A DNA stretch of 64,000 nucleotides from Limnanthes douglasii subsp. nivea (lineage: Eukaryota > Streptophyta > Magnoliopsida > Brassicales > Limnanthaceae), in NCBI GenBank assembly GCA_036936605.1, contig JAUPFV010000004.1, positions 142,644,973-142,708,972 on the forward strand, written 5' to 3'. Below the pieces are notes generated by a model, which searched no databases, was not told the origin of the DNA, and was given only the letters and a program-made list of their open reading frames with translations. Positions 35,930 to 47,770 of the stretch are shown one piece after another (the first letter of the stretch is position 1; each line of letters opens with the position of its first letter). The translations under genes were made by a program, and so were the position numbers.

Positions 35930-36970
35930 ATTCCAAGGTGCTTTAAAAGATTGTCTTCTTTGTTTTGAAGTCTGTACGTTCCTTGTTTGGTTTTTTCACA
36001 TACCATGTATGGACCTTCCATTTGGGAGCCAACTTTTCGAATTGTTTCTCTTTGGTATGTAAGAACATTTTTCTTAATACTTTGTCCCCTACTTGAAAAT
36101 ATTTTTTTAAAACTTTAAATGCAAACCTGTTTCTCATCAAACCCTGGTAGTGTGTTGTTCACAAGTGTGCTTTGACCCTTCTTTCTTTAATTAGATCCAA
36201 CTGACTTCTCACAACCATGTCATTATCTTGTTCGGAATAATTTTATACTCTGAATGAAGGCAAAGTAGCTTCTATAGGTGTAATTTCATTCATTCCATAA
36301 ACAAGAGAAAAATGAGACTCTTGAGTGGTTGTATGAGGTATGGTTTAGCATGCCCATACCACTTCTTGTAAATAGCTTGGCCATTTTCATGCTGCTCATT
36401 CAAAATTCTTTTTTAAACCCTTCAAAATCATCTGATTTACGACTTCAACTTGCCCATTAGCTTGAGGATGAAAAGATGAAGACAAGCAGTGTTGAATTCC
36501 TCTTGTAGTACAAAATGCTTTTATGTCTTTGTTGTCGAACTAAGGACCATTATCTATAACGATGCGTTTGGGAATTCTGAATCAACAACATATGTTGGAG
36601 ATGATAAATTTTATGACTCCCTTTGAACTTGTTCTAGATAAGGGTGCAACTTCTATCCATTTAGAAAAGTATTTTATTGCCACAATTATGGTTCAACAAC
36701 CATTAGAGGCCATATGAAGGGGTCCAACTAAATCTAGTCCCCATCTATCAAAGGGTATATATTCGGATACTGATTCTATGGGGATTGCTGGCACATGAAT
36801 TTCATTTTCATATTTTTGACAAAGATCATATATTTTGTCAAGATCCTTAGCATCTGCTTTATAGTGGGCCGATAGTATCCTGCTCACAAAACTCTCATGG
36901 TTAAAGATTTATAACCACAATGTGATGAACCTTCTTCATCGTTTAATTCAGATAAAACATTTTGAGATTA
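35930..36970 (-). pseudogene. Gypsy-1 integrase
   Basis: The minus strand reads YENEIHVPAIPIESV and FDRWGLDLVGPLHMASNGC (36887-36693), then a core eroded by frame changes. It ends with NRFAFKVLKKYFQVGDKVLR and LHTKEKQFEKLAPKWK (36140-35943). Each matches the gypsy-2 integrase in order. The catalytic region near 36550 is also recognisable (a GPQFDN-type block with substitutions). Confidence 0.75.
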
Positions 36971-37970
36971 TTCAAAACCAAGGCAACGCAGGAGAGGCCT
37001 ACTAAAATAATTTTTATAAAGAACTTTTCTCAACATCAGAAAACCAATAGCCTTGTATTTTACTTTCTTAGCCAATATCGTATCCGAAGGTGGAACTCCG
37101 CCCGTAATAAACTGTTGGATGTCATATCTCCAATCCTTGGATTGTACACCGGATATGTTCATACTTTCTTCAACTTCACCCTTCTTTTATTGAATTGAGT
37201 CAATAGAAGGACATTCTTGCTTAAGGATCCAAGGATATGCTTCAGAGTAAGTTGTGGTGGGTAAGGAATCTGCCATAACGTTTTCCGATCGGGGGATATG
37301 TTCATATCGGATGCATTTAAAACTTATGGCAATTTCCTTTAGTACTTGTAAATATTTTATCAAATGATATTTCCTGGTTTCAGATTTCCCTTGAGCCTAA
37401 AGAATAAATAGTTGATAATAACTCATTAATCTGATCATTTTTGCTCCACATAACTGAGCTGAACTCAAACCAGTTAAGGCTGCTTCATACTCTGATTCAT
37501 TATTGGATGCTCTGAAACCAAAGCATAGCTTGGTACATAGTGTCAGCATACGGAGAAGTTAAACAAATTCCAGCTCCATATCCCATCATACAAGACCCAT
37601 CATCCGTTCGGACTACCCATTATTTATGAAATTTTATTATCTTGAGTTTCTTCATAAGATCTCTCAGTATGAAATTCTACCAAAAAATCAGCTACAACTT
37701 GAGCCTTGATTGCAGTTTGAGGTGCAAAGTCAATATCATAGTCTCCAAGCTCAACTGACCATTTAATCTTTCTTCGTGATATGTTATCCTTATGTAGTAC
37801 GTTCTTTAAAGGAAAAGAAGTCCAAAATGTGATAGAGTGTTGTTGAAAGTATGGCCTCATTTTTCTAGCTGCTATCACCAGTGCTAAGGCTAATTTTTCT
37901 AACTCTAAGTACTTTTTCTCAACTTCTAATAAACTTTTTCTTATAAAATACACCGGACGGGGTAATTATT
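36971..37970 (-). pseudogene. Gypsy-1 dual RNase H region
   Basis: 37953-37624 reads IRKSLLEVEKKYLELEKLAL and WSVELGDYDIDFAPQTAIKA, the Ty3-type RNase H/tether. It is followed by WVVRTDDGSCMMGYGAGICL (near 37600) of the second, archaeal-type RNase H, a hallmark of plant Tat elements. Later blocks (SNNESEYEA near 37500) are frame-shifted. The segment then runs into the zinc-binding start of integrase. Confidence 0.7.
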
Positions 37971-38009
37971 CACTTCTCTTACCAACACATCATTCACTGC
38001 ATATTCTGA

Positions 38010-38580
38010 TATTTCTAGATATATATAAAAAGATATGACACTTCATTGCACAATGCAAAGACATGTAGATTGTTAGATAAAAAATATAATAATTTTTGTT
38101 TTAACCTTAATGGTAATTTGGCTCCAACCCTAACACTTTTGCCTTCTGCCATGCATTGAATTTCAACTTCTACAACTGGAATTACAGCACTGGGGGCCTC
38201 CCTTAGATTATCTATTTCATTTTGATTGGCAGAAGGCTCCACTAACTGCTATTCTTTGTTAATTTTTACAACCACTAATGACTTTGAGGCAAGAGTAGTG
38301 ATATAGCATTCACGACCTACTTTTTGGATGCTTTGGACAACACCCACTTGACCTCCCACAACATATTTTAAACATTGGTGCAAAGTGGAAGCCACTGTAT
38401 GCATCCTGGAAAGCCAAGATCAACCGAATATAGAGTTGTAAGATGGTGGACATCCAACCACAACAAAAACACTATTACCACTAAATGGTCCTTTACCCAA
38501 TAACACTTCCTCTTCAAATTCATCGTTGATATGTTTAAACATTGGATGACTAAAATATTTTTCATCTGTTTAAAAAGTAG
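38010..38580 (-). pseudogene. Gypsy-1 protease to RT junction, with RT core deleted
   Basis: 38242-38015 reads EGKSVRVGAKLPLRLKQKLL and NNLHVFALCNE, the segment just before RT in gypsy-2. Within about 60 bp the sequence passes to NDVLVREVNN, which in gypsy-2 lies after the whole RT, about 1 kb further on. So about 0.95 kb covering the RT palm and YxDD box has been lost. 38565-38368 is the post-protease region. Confidence 0.7.
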
Positions 38581-38589
38581 TCCAAAATA

Positions 38590-39540
38590 ATATTTTTACA
38601 AACTACCCGTATCAACCAAGATCCAACGTATATCACTGCCCACAATAGATGCCCATATCACAACAACATCCTCATGTGCGCTTGCAATATCTCTTAAATC
38701 ATATTCATCAACGACAATGAATGCAGTAGGGTTTTGGCAAAGATGTGTGGACATTTTTCCATCTAACTGAGTTGTCAAACTGTTAACATGTCTTTTCATG
38801 AAGAACTTGTGGGTGCTATTGTAGTGTCTCCCCCAAAAATAATCAATGATTCGAGAAACTTGTGGAGCTCGGAAACAGTTGCACCCTTATCTATTAGCAC
38901 CCCAACTTGATTCCGATCTGGGTCATGATCGAGATATTCAGAGTCTACGTCAAATCTTTCCACAATCCTCATGGAATCTTCTTGTCTGGATGCCCCCATA
39001 TTTTGCCTTTGACCGTTTTGTGAGGCTGTTCGGGGTGCATTGTTGTTTGGTTGAGAGTTGGTATTATCTTGTCTATTGCCCATTTGCCTTTTAACAAAGG
39101 CACCCAATTTTACTCTCTCGATGAGATTATGTACTTTTTGTTTTAAAGTTATATAGTCATATGTATCATGACCCACATCAATGTGTTATTTACAGAAACG
39201 AGTACTCTGATTTCCTCTAAGAGACTGAATTAGGGCTAACCTTATTAAATGCATATCATTCTTAGTTTTATCAGATATTGTAGCCATAATTTCACCGAGT
39301 TCAGCAAACTATTCAGGCTGAACCCATTAGCCCCTCTTGGGTCTAACTTCTTGGTTTTGGTTAGATTGATTTTTCCTAGGCCGATGTAATATATGTTCAG
39401 ACTCTTTCGGCCTATAATTAACAGTAACTTGGGATTGAGTAGTAGCTTGTGGAATTGATGTTGTAGCAGTGGGCCTGTTCTGACGCGGTACTCTAGAATT
39501 CTTAGTTTCTTCAACCGTAATCTAGTTTCCAACTTGATTT
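38590..39540 (-). pseudogene. Gypsy-1 gag C-terminus, zinc knuckle and protease
   Basis: 39176-38796 reads GHDTYDYITLKQKVHNLIER and GAFVKRQMGNRQDN, the knuckle end (last cysteine changed to Y). It is followed by VERFDVDSEYLDHDPDRNQV and ESLIIFGGDTTIAP. 38799-38596 ends RWILVDTGSL with the aspartic-protease DTG motif. All have one-to-one counterparts in gypsy-2. Confidence 0.75.
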
Positions 39541-39605
39541 AACAACCCTCTCCAACTCATTGTCTTCTTCCATGTTATTACATCAGCTAACATGCTCAGA
39601 TTTAA

Positions 39606-41030
39606 TTATTGTCTTAAAGAGATGATAACCACATGTTCAAAACAACCAGCTAATCCATTCTTCATATTCACATATTGACTGATATATTCCTTTAATAATT
39701 TGTTCGGCTCCTGTGAACAATGGATAATAGTATCACCATTCCCTTTGAGCTCCGTACTTCCCACAAATTTCCTTCTAAATACCACCCACAACATATTAAA
39801 AAAAAGGGATTTATACCAATAGGGTACAAAAACGTATCAAATTTACTAATAAGTCCAGCTTCCAATAGATTTTGCCAATATCTACCAAAATATGATTTTA
39901 TTTACCTATTAGTCCAAACTTAAATTTTAAATACAATTTTACCCATAATGAATTTGATAATATGACAAAGAAAGTTTGAGGAGAAAGAATTGATTTTGAA
40001 AGTGGGGTTAAATATTTTAATCTGGGGATGTAATTGTTTTGTTTTTATAGATAATTGAGTCTTTTTTTAAATGGGTTGGATCTATTTGTAAAATGGATTT
40101 GTTGGGGTATGTTTGGGTAAATAGAGACAAATTTTAGACCCATTACGTAAGTCTCCCTAAAAAAATTATAGATCCTGTGGGAGACCGATATACCACTTTA
40201 GGGAACTTTTTTAAAGTTTTGTGAGAAATCCCAGCATAACAATTTGTCATCATCTTTGAAGTTCATCATAAAAAAATTTAAATAGTTCGAGGTGGTTGTC
40301 TGGATCTTTAATTTCATCATACTTCTCCATCTTGGAACGGTCAAATCATCTGGGAAGATGTCTGGATAGTATTTTTGAGGACTATGGTGATTGCCTCCAA
40401 TCGTAACTTTGGCTAAATATTATATCTTCATCGTGAGTAGCAAAAATAATTGGTTTAGATTGGATAGCAAAATTATCACTCAACAGATGATCAATGTTAT
40501 AATATGTCGAACCCTTTATTTTTCTTTGATTTTTATCATTTTTTTATTTTGCTTCTCATGTTCCTTTTCTTTGAATGTTTCTTAGTTATCCTCTATTTCT
40601 TATTTTGAAGACCCTTGCCATTACTAAATGAAAGAGACTCATTGGAATCAGAATTAGTGATAAACCATCAGAAGAGTCTGAGGCACTCGTAACTTGTTTA
40701 GTCTTATACGTTTTTTTAGATTTAATATGATCATTTGGGGATTGATCAGTGTCACCATGCTCATCTATAGATACACCACATACATCAGATGTTTCCATAA
40801 CTGTTTTTTCAGTTTACTTTTGGGCCCTTAGATCCTCAATTTCAGCCCTTAGTTGATCACGTTCATCCTGCATAAACTGTCTTTCATATGTGTTGTGATT
40901 GACATGAGACACAATAATGTGCTCATTATTGTCTCTTACACCTTCAGCTTCATGAGGTATAACATCTTGCATTTTAAGATCCGTGCTTTGATGATCTACG
41001 AACTATAATTTCTACTTGCTGGTTTCGAAT
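39606..41030 (-). pseudogene. Gypsy-1 gag, interrupted by an insertion
   Basis: Minus-strand start region near 41 kb carries a helix-forming RDQLRAEIEDLRAQK and a serine-rich linker (SASDSSDG), as in gypsy-2. 39794-39606 reads FRRKFVGSTELKGNGDTIIH and LKEYISQYVNMKNGLAGCFE, the retrotransposon gag core. Between about 39803 and 40175 lies extra DNA absent from the gypsy-2 gag. Gag forms the capsid-like particle. Confidence 0.75.
39803..40175. mobile_element. Unclassified insertion of about 370 bp in gypsy-1 gag
   Basis: Alignment of gag with gypsy-2 breaks at about 39803 and resumes near 40175. The inserted DNA begins around GGGATTTATACCAATAGGG, is AT-rich and has no ORF. I did not find clear inverted ends or a target duplication; it could be a MITE. 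Confidence 0.45.
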
Positions 41031-41054
41031 AAAGCTATTCAAGCACCTTGTATT

Positions 41055-41072
41055 ACCATTGTGGTCGCCAAT
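41055..41072 (-). other. Primer binding site of gypsy-1
   Basis: On the minus strand TTGGCGACCACAATGGTA lies 2-3 bp after the 5' LTR, close to TTGGCGACCATAGTGGGA in gypsy-2. Confidence 0.65.
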
Positions 41073-41073
41073 C

Positions 41074-41425
41074 TAGTGTGGATGATTTCTAATCGAAGGG
41101 TATTTTAGTTAGTTTATCAACTGGTTAATAAATTTATAAGTAGAAGGTAAATAGATAAGAGAGGTGTGTACAAGTAGTTAATTTCCTTAAAAAATTCCAA
41201 CCTATTTAATGTGGTTAGTTGGGGTATTTATGGACCGTTCGGATAAGATCTTGGATTCGGGACAACCTTAAAGACTCCAAAGCCCAAAACCAAACATGTT
41301 TTAGCACACAGCTGAGTCATAATCTACTTGAGCTCACTATTTATCCATCAAACTTTGTTGATTTTGTATGAATTGCCTTTTCGGATAGTAAAAGATGACA
41401 GTTCCAACAATATCCAAACCCATCA
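41074..41425 (-). repeat. 5' LTR of gypsy-1
   Basis: 352 bp, partner of 31515-31887 with many substitutions and small gaps, indicating an older insertion than gypsy-2. Confidence 0.85.
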
Positions 41426-41800
41426 TACATAGTACCCATTAAAGTAAATGTTAAGACCTTATATGAGATTCGGAATGAGCGTATGCCAATTTAAATCATC
41501 TAGATATATGGGGTGTCCAGCTGAGGCAAGAGTTTACAAATCTTAGGAAAATAAACTAGACCCTCAAGCAGTTAGTTGGTTGTTTATTAGTTATTCTGAA
41601 TATTCTTAGGGTTTTAAGTTTTATGATTCTCTCACTGTAGTATATTTGAAATGGGAACGATAAATTTTCTAGAGGATGTTGTATTTTGAAGGAAGAATGA
41701 TGGTACAAATTTTCATTTTGAGGAAGAACTTTTAGAGATTTGTGAAGGTTTTAATGGAGATACTCACGTATAAAAAAAATTAGACTTTAATGCCAATTAT
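41426..41800 (+). pseudogene. Copia integrase C-terminal part, after gypsy-1
   Basis: The plus strand resumes with VPIKVNVKTLYEIRNERMPI, then DIWGCPAEARVY and FISYSEYS, matching the KTPYELWTGRKPS..HLRIWGCPAEVR..FIGY segment of TNT-like copia. It joins the frame lost at 31514, confirming the gypsy-1 insertion point. Confidence 0.75.
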
Positions 41801-42130
41801 TTTGGTTCCGTAATAATAAAGGTTAATACTAAAAAATAACATTGATTTTCCACTTGAAGATTTTAGGAAATATATATATATATATATATGGGCCAGTTAG
41901 AATAAGATGAACCTCAAGATATCAAAATGACATTGTTTATGAGGATCGAACTCTACCTTCTTAAGAAGTATAAGAAGAAGTAATAGTGCCTTTAAGAAGG
42001 CCCACAAGAGAAAAGAAGAATATTATATATCCAGTTTTTATAATATATCTTTACGAACATGATGAGTCGTGTGCTAAAACTATAGATGATCCAATATCCT
42101 ACAAAGAACCCATGGAATTAATTATGTAAA

Positions 42131-42315
42131 CTCACTTATAACCAATTGTCTTTTTCCCTTCAGATAATGGGATAAGTTCCCATACCGTATTGTCCTGCAT
42201 CAGTTTATACTCACAGAATTGGGTTTAGACTATAAAAGAAGAGTATAAACCGATGCATGATAATACAATATGTGAACTTATACCATCACCTGAAAGATAA
42301 TTGGTTGTAAGTGGG
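42131..42315. mobile_element. Foldback MITE of about 185 bp
   Basis: The left arm CTCACTTATAACCAATTGTC... to GTTTATACTC (about 42131-42213) pairs with the reverse complement of the right arm (about 42240-42315), giving a near-complete hairpin with some mismatches. No ORF. It lies between integrase and RT of the large copia element. A target duplication was not identified. Confidence 0.65.
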
Positions 42316-42339
42316 TCTAGAAAACCAAACAAAATTCCA

Positions 42340-43110
42340 CGCGTAATATGGAAAAACATAAAGCACGACTCGTAGTGAAAGGTTATACTCAACGTGAAGG
42401 GGTTTATTTTAAATAAACCTTATCTCCATATTCGATGAAGGATTACATTGGAACAATCATTACATTAGTTTCACACTTTGATCTTGAGCTTGATCAAATG
42501 GATGTTAAAATTACTTTTTTAATTGTAATATTGAAGAAAAGATCTATGTGCTGCAACTGGAACACTTTGCAGTAGGTAACTCAAATAATATGGTTTATAG
42601 GCTTAAAATCTGTTTATGGACTCAAATAGGCTTCGAGTTAGTGGTATCAAAAATTTCTTGATGTGATAGTCTCGTTTGACTTTGAGGTTAAATCGGTTGA
42701 GGATTGTGTGTATCACAAGTTCAATGAGAGTAATGTCACATAACTGGTATTATATCTTGATGAAATACTTATTGCTTCGAACAATAAGAAATTGTTAAAC
42801 ACTACAAAGAGATTTTTACGAATAAATTTGATATGAATGATTTCGGTGATGCTTGTTTTGTGTTAGGAATCCAAATAAATTGGGATCACTCCATAGTATT
42901 CTTAGATTGTCACAAAATGCATATATTGAAAATTTGTTAAAACATTATGAATTGGGAAACCTCAAATCCTTGAGTACCCTTGTTGCAGAGGGAGACATAC
43001 TACGTATGGGTCAGTGTCCAAAGATAAAACTTCATGTTGAGGAAATGAAAATGAACACTTATGCTTCAGTAGTTAGAGGTTTAATGTATGTTTAAGTTTG
43101 TACAAGGTCG
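42340..43110 (+). pseudogene. Copia reverse transcriptase of the large element
   Basis: Frames give YGL followed by KNLFMDSNRLRVSG, then LVLYLDEILIASNNKKLLNT with the YVDD box changed to YLDE, and RNPNKLGSLHSILRLSQNAY and IENLLKHYELGN to 43095. Many stops and slips. Order and spacing fit a TNT-type RT. Confidence 0.7.
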
Positions 43111-43725
43111 TACATTTATTTTACTGTGAATATGTTGAGGAAATATGTAAGTATCCTAGAAATAAAAAACACTCGAAGACAATGAAAATGGTACTTGGAC
43201 ATCTGCAAAGAACCAAATGGCACATGTTGACATATATGAAATTGGAAAGGCTGTAAATCATATGGTATTCTAACTTGGATTTTAGATGATGCGTAAACAT
43301 ATTAAAAATATCTTCGAGCAACATATTCTAATTGGTTGGAGGTGCAATATCCTAGAAAACGTTAAAGCAAACATTTATTATAACATCCACCACGACATAA
43401 AAATTTATTGCACACTTTGAGGGATCGAACCAGTCGTTGTGGCTGTGGAATTTTATCGTTGTATCGCGTATAGTACAAGGGATAGAAGGTCCCATGAGGT
43501 TGTATTACGATAATAATTTCAAACTGTAGTCTTCCAACAGGAACAAGATCTTATCTAAATCCAAACACATAGATATAAAGTTCATGTCTATTAAAGAAAT
43601 AATTCAGATGGGTGAGATAAGCATAAAACACATCGGCACAAACTTCATGATAGTCGGTCCTCTTACAAAAACGGTATTCCCTAAAAGAAATTAGGATCAC
43701 GCCATTAGTATGTGTATAGTTAATT
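43111..43725 (+). pseudogene. Copia RNase H of the large element
   Basis: Readable fragments include KFIAHFEGSNQSLWL, EGPMRLYYDNNFKL (the aspartate block), KHIDIKFMSIKEIIQMGEIS and HIGTNFMIVGPLTK, matching the C-terminal RNase H of TNT-like elements. The front half is broken. Confidence 0.65.
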
Positions 43726-44106
43726 TAGAGGATTATCAGTTTCATTAAGAGTTTTTTTTGTATTATATTTGATGTTATTTGCGATGTTCTATACATACTA
43801 CTTTATTACAATATATTTATTGATATTTATTACATTATTGGCTTTCTAAAGGTAGGACAATTTAAGAGTAAATATGTACAATTACAAGTCATATTACTCT
43901 TAAAGTGCATACTATAATTGGCCTAAGTAGTTGATTGATGACAATAATGCGATTAAAGTTGCATTTTGTTGTTCATATTACGCGAAATAGGTTTTTAGTC
44001 CTTTATTATTTGTTGATCATGTAAGGGTTATACCATTCACCTATTGACAATAGATTTAGGGTACCTATTGAATTTGAATATATTATTGACCAGTGTATAT
44101 GATAGT

Positions 44107-44118
44107 CCAAGTGGGAGA
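44107..44118 (+). other. Polypurine tract of the large copia element
   Basis: AAGTGGGAGA directly before the 3' LTR, the usual copia form. Confidence 0.75.
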
Positions 44119-44741
44119 TTTTCGGAATATTTATGAACCGATATGCTAAACATATATTCGGTCATTGTCTTAAGATAGTCTAATAGTAAAAATAATGAGA
44201 TGAATTATATTGTATATAATTATTTAGGTATTAGGCCTTTATATAAAAAAGTGTTGTCGACTAATAAGTGTGATAACCCGGTTGAATTTCAGCATTGTGA
44301 ATAATTGAGAATAAATTTCAACACTTAAGTCCGAACTAAAATTCATGGATGAAATGATAAAATGAGTTAATGGGTTATGGTTCCGGTTACAAACCGGTAT
44401 AAGCTAATGAACTTTATAAAACTAGGATTCTAGTTGTATTTTCCTATAAAATGAATGAGTGAAGTTCAAAAATTCCTTTAATCTCAACTAAAAAACACAA
44501 GTCATCTCTTTATTCATTCTGAGGAGCACTAACAACTATTCTTAACGAGTATTGAAGAACTTTATAGAGAGTTCAAATACAACAGAGTCTAAACAAGAAT
44601 TCCGTTAGGATTATGGGTAATACCAAGTTAAACTATAAGTCTTCAATTTATTTAATGCATATAGTAAATAGTCATATCGAGTGTTGATATATTTCTACAC
44701 GTTTGATAAACTAATTTGACGCGGTTCAACGATTTCCATCG
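44119..44741 (+). repeat. 3' LTR of the large copia element
   Basis: Partner of 27785-28585. The terminal TG and CA are mutated (TT, CG). It has an AT-rich segment of about 55 bp after 44180 that is absent from the 5' copy. Confidence 0.85.
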
Positions 44742-45992
44742 ACTATGTTTTAGGAAATTTAAATTAATCATTGTGTTTTTAAATATTTTTACTGTCATAT
44801 CAAAATATATATTTTGAAAATATGATATTTTAAGTTATATAAATATTCAAATAATTTGAATAAAAAAGCGTAAGAGAACTTTACTTGAGTAGGTTTGGCA
44901 TGATATAGATAAGTCGTTTGTCAAATCCTACTAGTCTATTTAAAACTGTTAGCATCTGGACACAAGTAATAAATCTGAACTACTCAATATCAAAAATTGA
45001 CTACTCCTTTTGGTCAACTATTATAACCTACTCCTATGAATATATAAACTGCAAATGAGACAATTCTACTATTTTCACTGTCCTTGTATATCATCTGTCA
45101 ATATAGTTTGGTTCCAAAATATCGTGAAAACTATTCATTTGTTTTTAATAATATTTGTAGGTAGCTCCATTATTATTTTTAAATATATATTATATACCTT
45201 TTCAAACTTTAGCTTAAAACATTTAGGAACCTATTTTTGGTAGAGCAAGATTCGAGATTCGGTTGGATTAAAATCGGTTACGATGAAACGAATGTTTTAG
45301 TATTTATGAGTTTGTGATTCACATACAAACTTTTTTTTTATTCTAGTTCTATTTTTTTAATATTTATTTTAAAAATCGTAGTTTTAGCAAATTGAACTAC
45401 CCAACATTGTTAAGGTATGTATTAGTAAGATATTGATGTATTTTAGTTCAAATTTCGTTAGGTTGTTTTAGTGATATTTAGGTTTTTAAATTTATGTTTA
45501 CAAAAATCATATTTTTTATGTCTTTGTAATTGTTATTTTCAATTCCAGTTAGTTCTATAGGTTATGTTAGGTCTAGATATTCGATTTGGTAGTTTATTTG
45601 TTGGATTTTGGGCAACATGCAGGAAGTTTGAAATTTTAGGCAACCATGGTTGCTCATGCGAAATCCTGCACGTATGACATGATGAACAACCGGATTCGCG
45701 CACAATAGGTACGCGAATCCGCATGTTCATCGCTTGCTATCTACGCGATTTCGCACGAACAAAGCCTTTTCGATAGTGCAAGATCACGCACATCACTTGC
45801 GTTATTTTACTATAAACTGCGCAGACAATGTGCGCAAAAATTGTTGTACCCTTATTTTTGTTATGTAATACCTTTAATTCATTATATTATTATATATCAT
45901 TGCGTACATATTTTGTTTAATCCATATTGCGGTGTTTTGAATTGTTTGAGATAACTATTTGTATAAATTAAGATGTTTATTGTAATTTCAGC
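44742..45992. other. AT-rich DNA, then a CG-rich motif cluster before the PMD gene
   Basis: No gene to 45992. From 45640 to 45850 the words TGCGCG, CGCACG, GCGAAT and GTGCGCA recur, giving a local GC rise. A similar cluster lies at 62060-62280 on the far side of the transposase; both may be subterminal parts of one Mutator-like element. Confidence 0.4.
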
Positions 45993-47770
45993 ATGCCTCC
46001 TCATAGACGAAATCGTTCTCCATGAGGATCGGACCATGAGACGAAAAAAGATGATCTTACTCAGCAGTGTAAGCATAGTGCATAGTTCAATGTGTGTTTG
46101 GGTTGAGCGACATAGTCGTATGCCTGTTGTTGAGCACCGACATATTTCTCCGGATCAGCTTTCTCAAAGGGTCAATCTGGATGTTTCAAACTTGTACTCG
46201 AGCATGAACAAGTGCAAACATCATAAGGCATATAACGTCTTCAAAAACTATGTAAGTTTGTTTTGTTAGTTTATCATGTAGTAAATTATATCTTATATTT
46301 TTATTACTTTGTATTTATATTATGTAGACGAGACCATCGTTCCAATACTTTGCGTTGTACTCCTACAATTTCCATTGAAATATCACTCAATAGAATAAGA
46401 TTAGAGAGTATATGGTGACGACATGTTTTGGTCCGCTCCTCGATTATTTTTGCAATGGTCTACTAACGTGCATGTCATAGAGAGATTTCTGGAGACATGG
46501 CGTCCATTGATGAAAACATTTTATTTCTCATTCTGTGAGATGACGACCACGCTTGATAACGTCCACATCATCACTGGTATTCCGGTTATAGATCATGTTT
46601 TCAATCTTGTTACTTATCCTAGTAGAGGTAAACAACCAGCTTTGTTTGCTCGAGTACTAAGTTTAGATGACGAGCATATTAAAGAATAGATAGATCGTTA
46701 CCGTTCTGGTAGTGGCACATATGTTCGTCTTTGTTATTTGCGTAATATATCTTCGATAACTGAGTTTCATGATGATTTTATTACAGATGAGATGCTTACT
46801 TAGGCTACGATGGGGTACTTGCTCCATATGTAAGGATTTTGTATTCTAACTAACAAGATGGGTAGCAGTACATTACTCGATTATCTATAGTTCATTGAGA
46901 ACTATAGTACTCCAGCTATGCATAACTAGGGTCAACTTATACTAGCTCAGTTGTATTACCAGCTTAGACGGTGTTGTTTACGTGCGGCATCAGGTTTTAC
47001 TGGATTCATTGTATTGTTACAAACATGGATCTATGATCATTTTCCCACGCTTCATACTATTCTATTTAATTCATATGTTATCACTCAGCCGAGTGTGTTT
47101 AGATATGGACCTCATTATTTCCTTTCAAACTAAGAGTCTCGAGACAATATTCGACATACTATATCTATATTACGGGAGCATGATATAAATTTTATTTATC
47201 ATGTAAATTTATCTTCATTTTATTACTTATTTGATTTTTATATAAATTATTGTTTATATTATTGGTCTGGTTCACGTCATACGATCATTTACGTGATGTT
47301 AGACCTTTCTGCGATGTAGCTTAGACGTTGTAATGAGGTATTAACACATCTTTGAGGCTTACTATCCTCTTCACTTTTCATAACAATTGGGTCATATTTA
47401 GGAGATACATGGTCCAATATAATCTATTTTTTAGGCTAACAGTAAAGTTTGGGGTGCTAACATGCGGTATTTGTGAGATGCTTGTACATGGGCAGGGTGA
47501 CAGTCACATACAGTTTATCCCATGATTCAATGTGATGCTTACCGGATAGGCCTACCTCGTACGTTCTCTTTATACCCTGTACGGGTTAAGTCACAATTAT
47601 GGTATGTTCTGATTGATCTAGATTCTCGCCTGATCTGATGCATATGTTGGGTTCAACCCATCCGCGAGCAGTTATCAAGCAAGGTTTTTAAACTTGTCAG
47701 ATCGTCTTATCGAGTTATAGTCGAGGTTCCATGAGATGAATTTGGAGGAGCTTAGTGAGCCTTTAGAGGA
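45993..47770 (+). pseudogene. Plant mobile domain (PMD) gene, decayed
   Basis: ATG at 45993 opens MPPHRRNRSP then a stop then GSDHETKKDDLTQQ, the usual start of transposon-type PMD genes. A likely intron at 46252-46327 (GTAAGT...TATGTAG) precedes the main domain: VIERFLETWRPLMKTFYFSF, CEMTTTLDNVHIITGIPV, RGKQPALFARVLSLDDEHIK, MGSSTLLDYL and GFTGFIVLLQTWIYDHFPTL. These match the PMD family (PF10536; MAIN/MAIL1 and related transposon proteins). A second part to 47.77 kb is more eroded. Several stops. In plants PMDs occur in host regulators and in MULE or gypsy elements; the neighbouring transposase favours MULE origin here. Confidence 0.7.

Larger units (their letters stand above)
31515..41425 (-). 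mobile_element. Gypsy-1: Tat-lineage Ty3/gypsy element with an RT deletion and an antisense gene
   Basis: LTRs at 31515-31887 and 41074-41425 enclose minus-strand gag, protease, RNase H and integrase, and a plus-strand extra gene at 32303-35213. The 5-bp flanks AAGAT and TACAT match at three of five positions, a possible eroded target duplication. Domain order and sequence parallel gypsy-2, but the RT core is missing and the gag contains an insertion. All genes are broken. It sits inside the integrase of the large copia element, so it is younger than that element. Confidence 0.9.
27785..44741 (+). mobile_element. Large Tork/TNT-like copia element, carrying nested SINE, gypsy-1 and MITE
   Basis: The 5' LTR (27785-28585) and 3' LTR (44119-44741) match over most of their length, and the interior in plus orientation runs PBS, gag remnant, zinc knuckle/protease, gag-pre-integrase, integrase, RT, RNase H, PPT. 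Removing the SINE, gypsy-1 (31515-41425) and the MITE leaves roughly 6.6 kb, a normal copia length. LTR termini are eroded (TT instead of TG, CG instead of CA in the 3' copy) and no convincing target duplication remains, so it is old. Confidence 0.85.
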
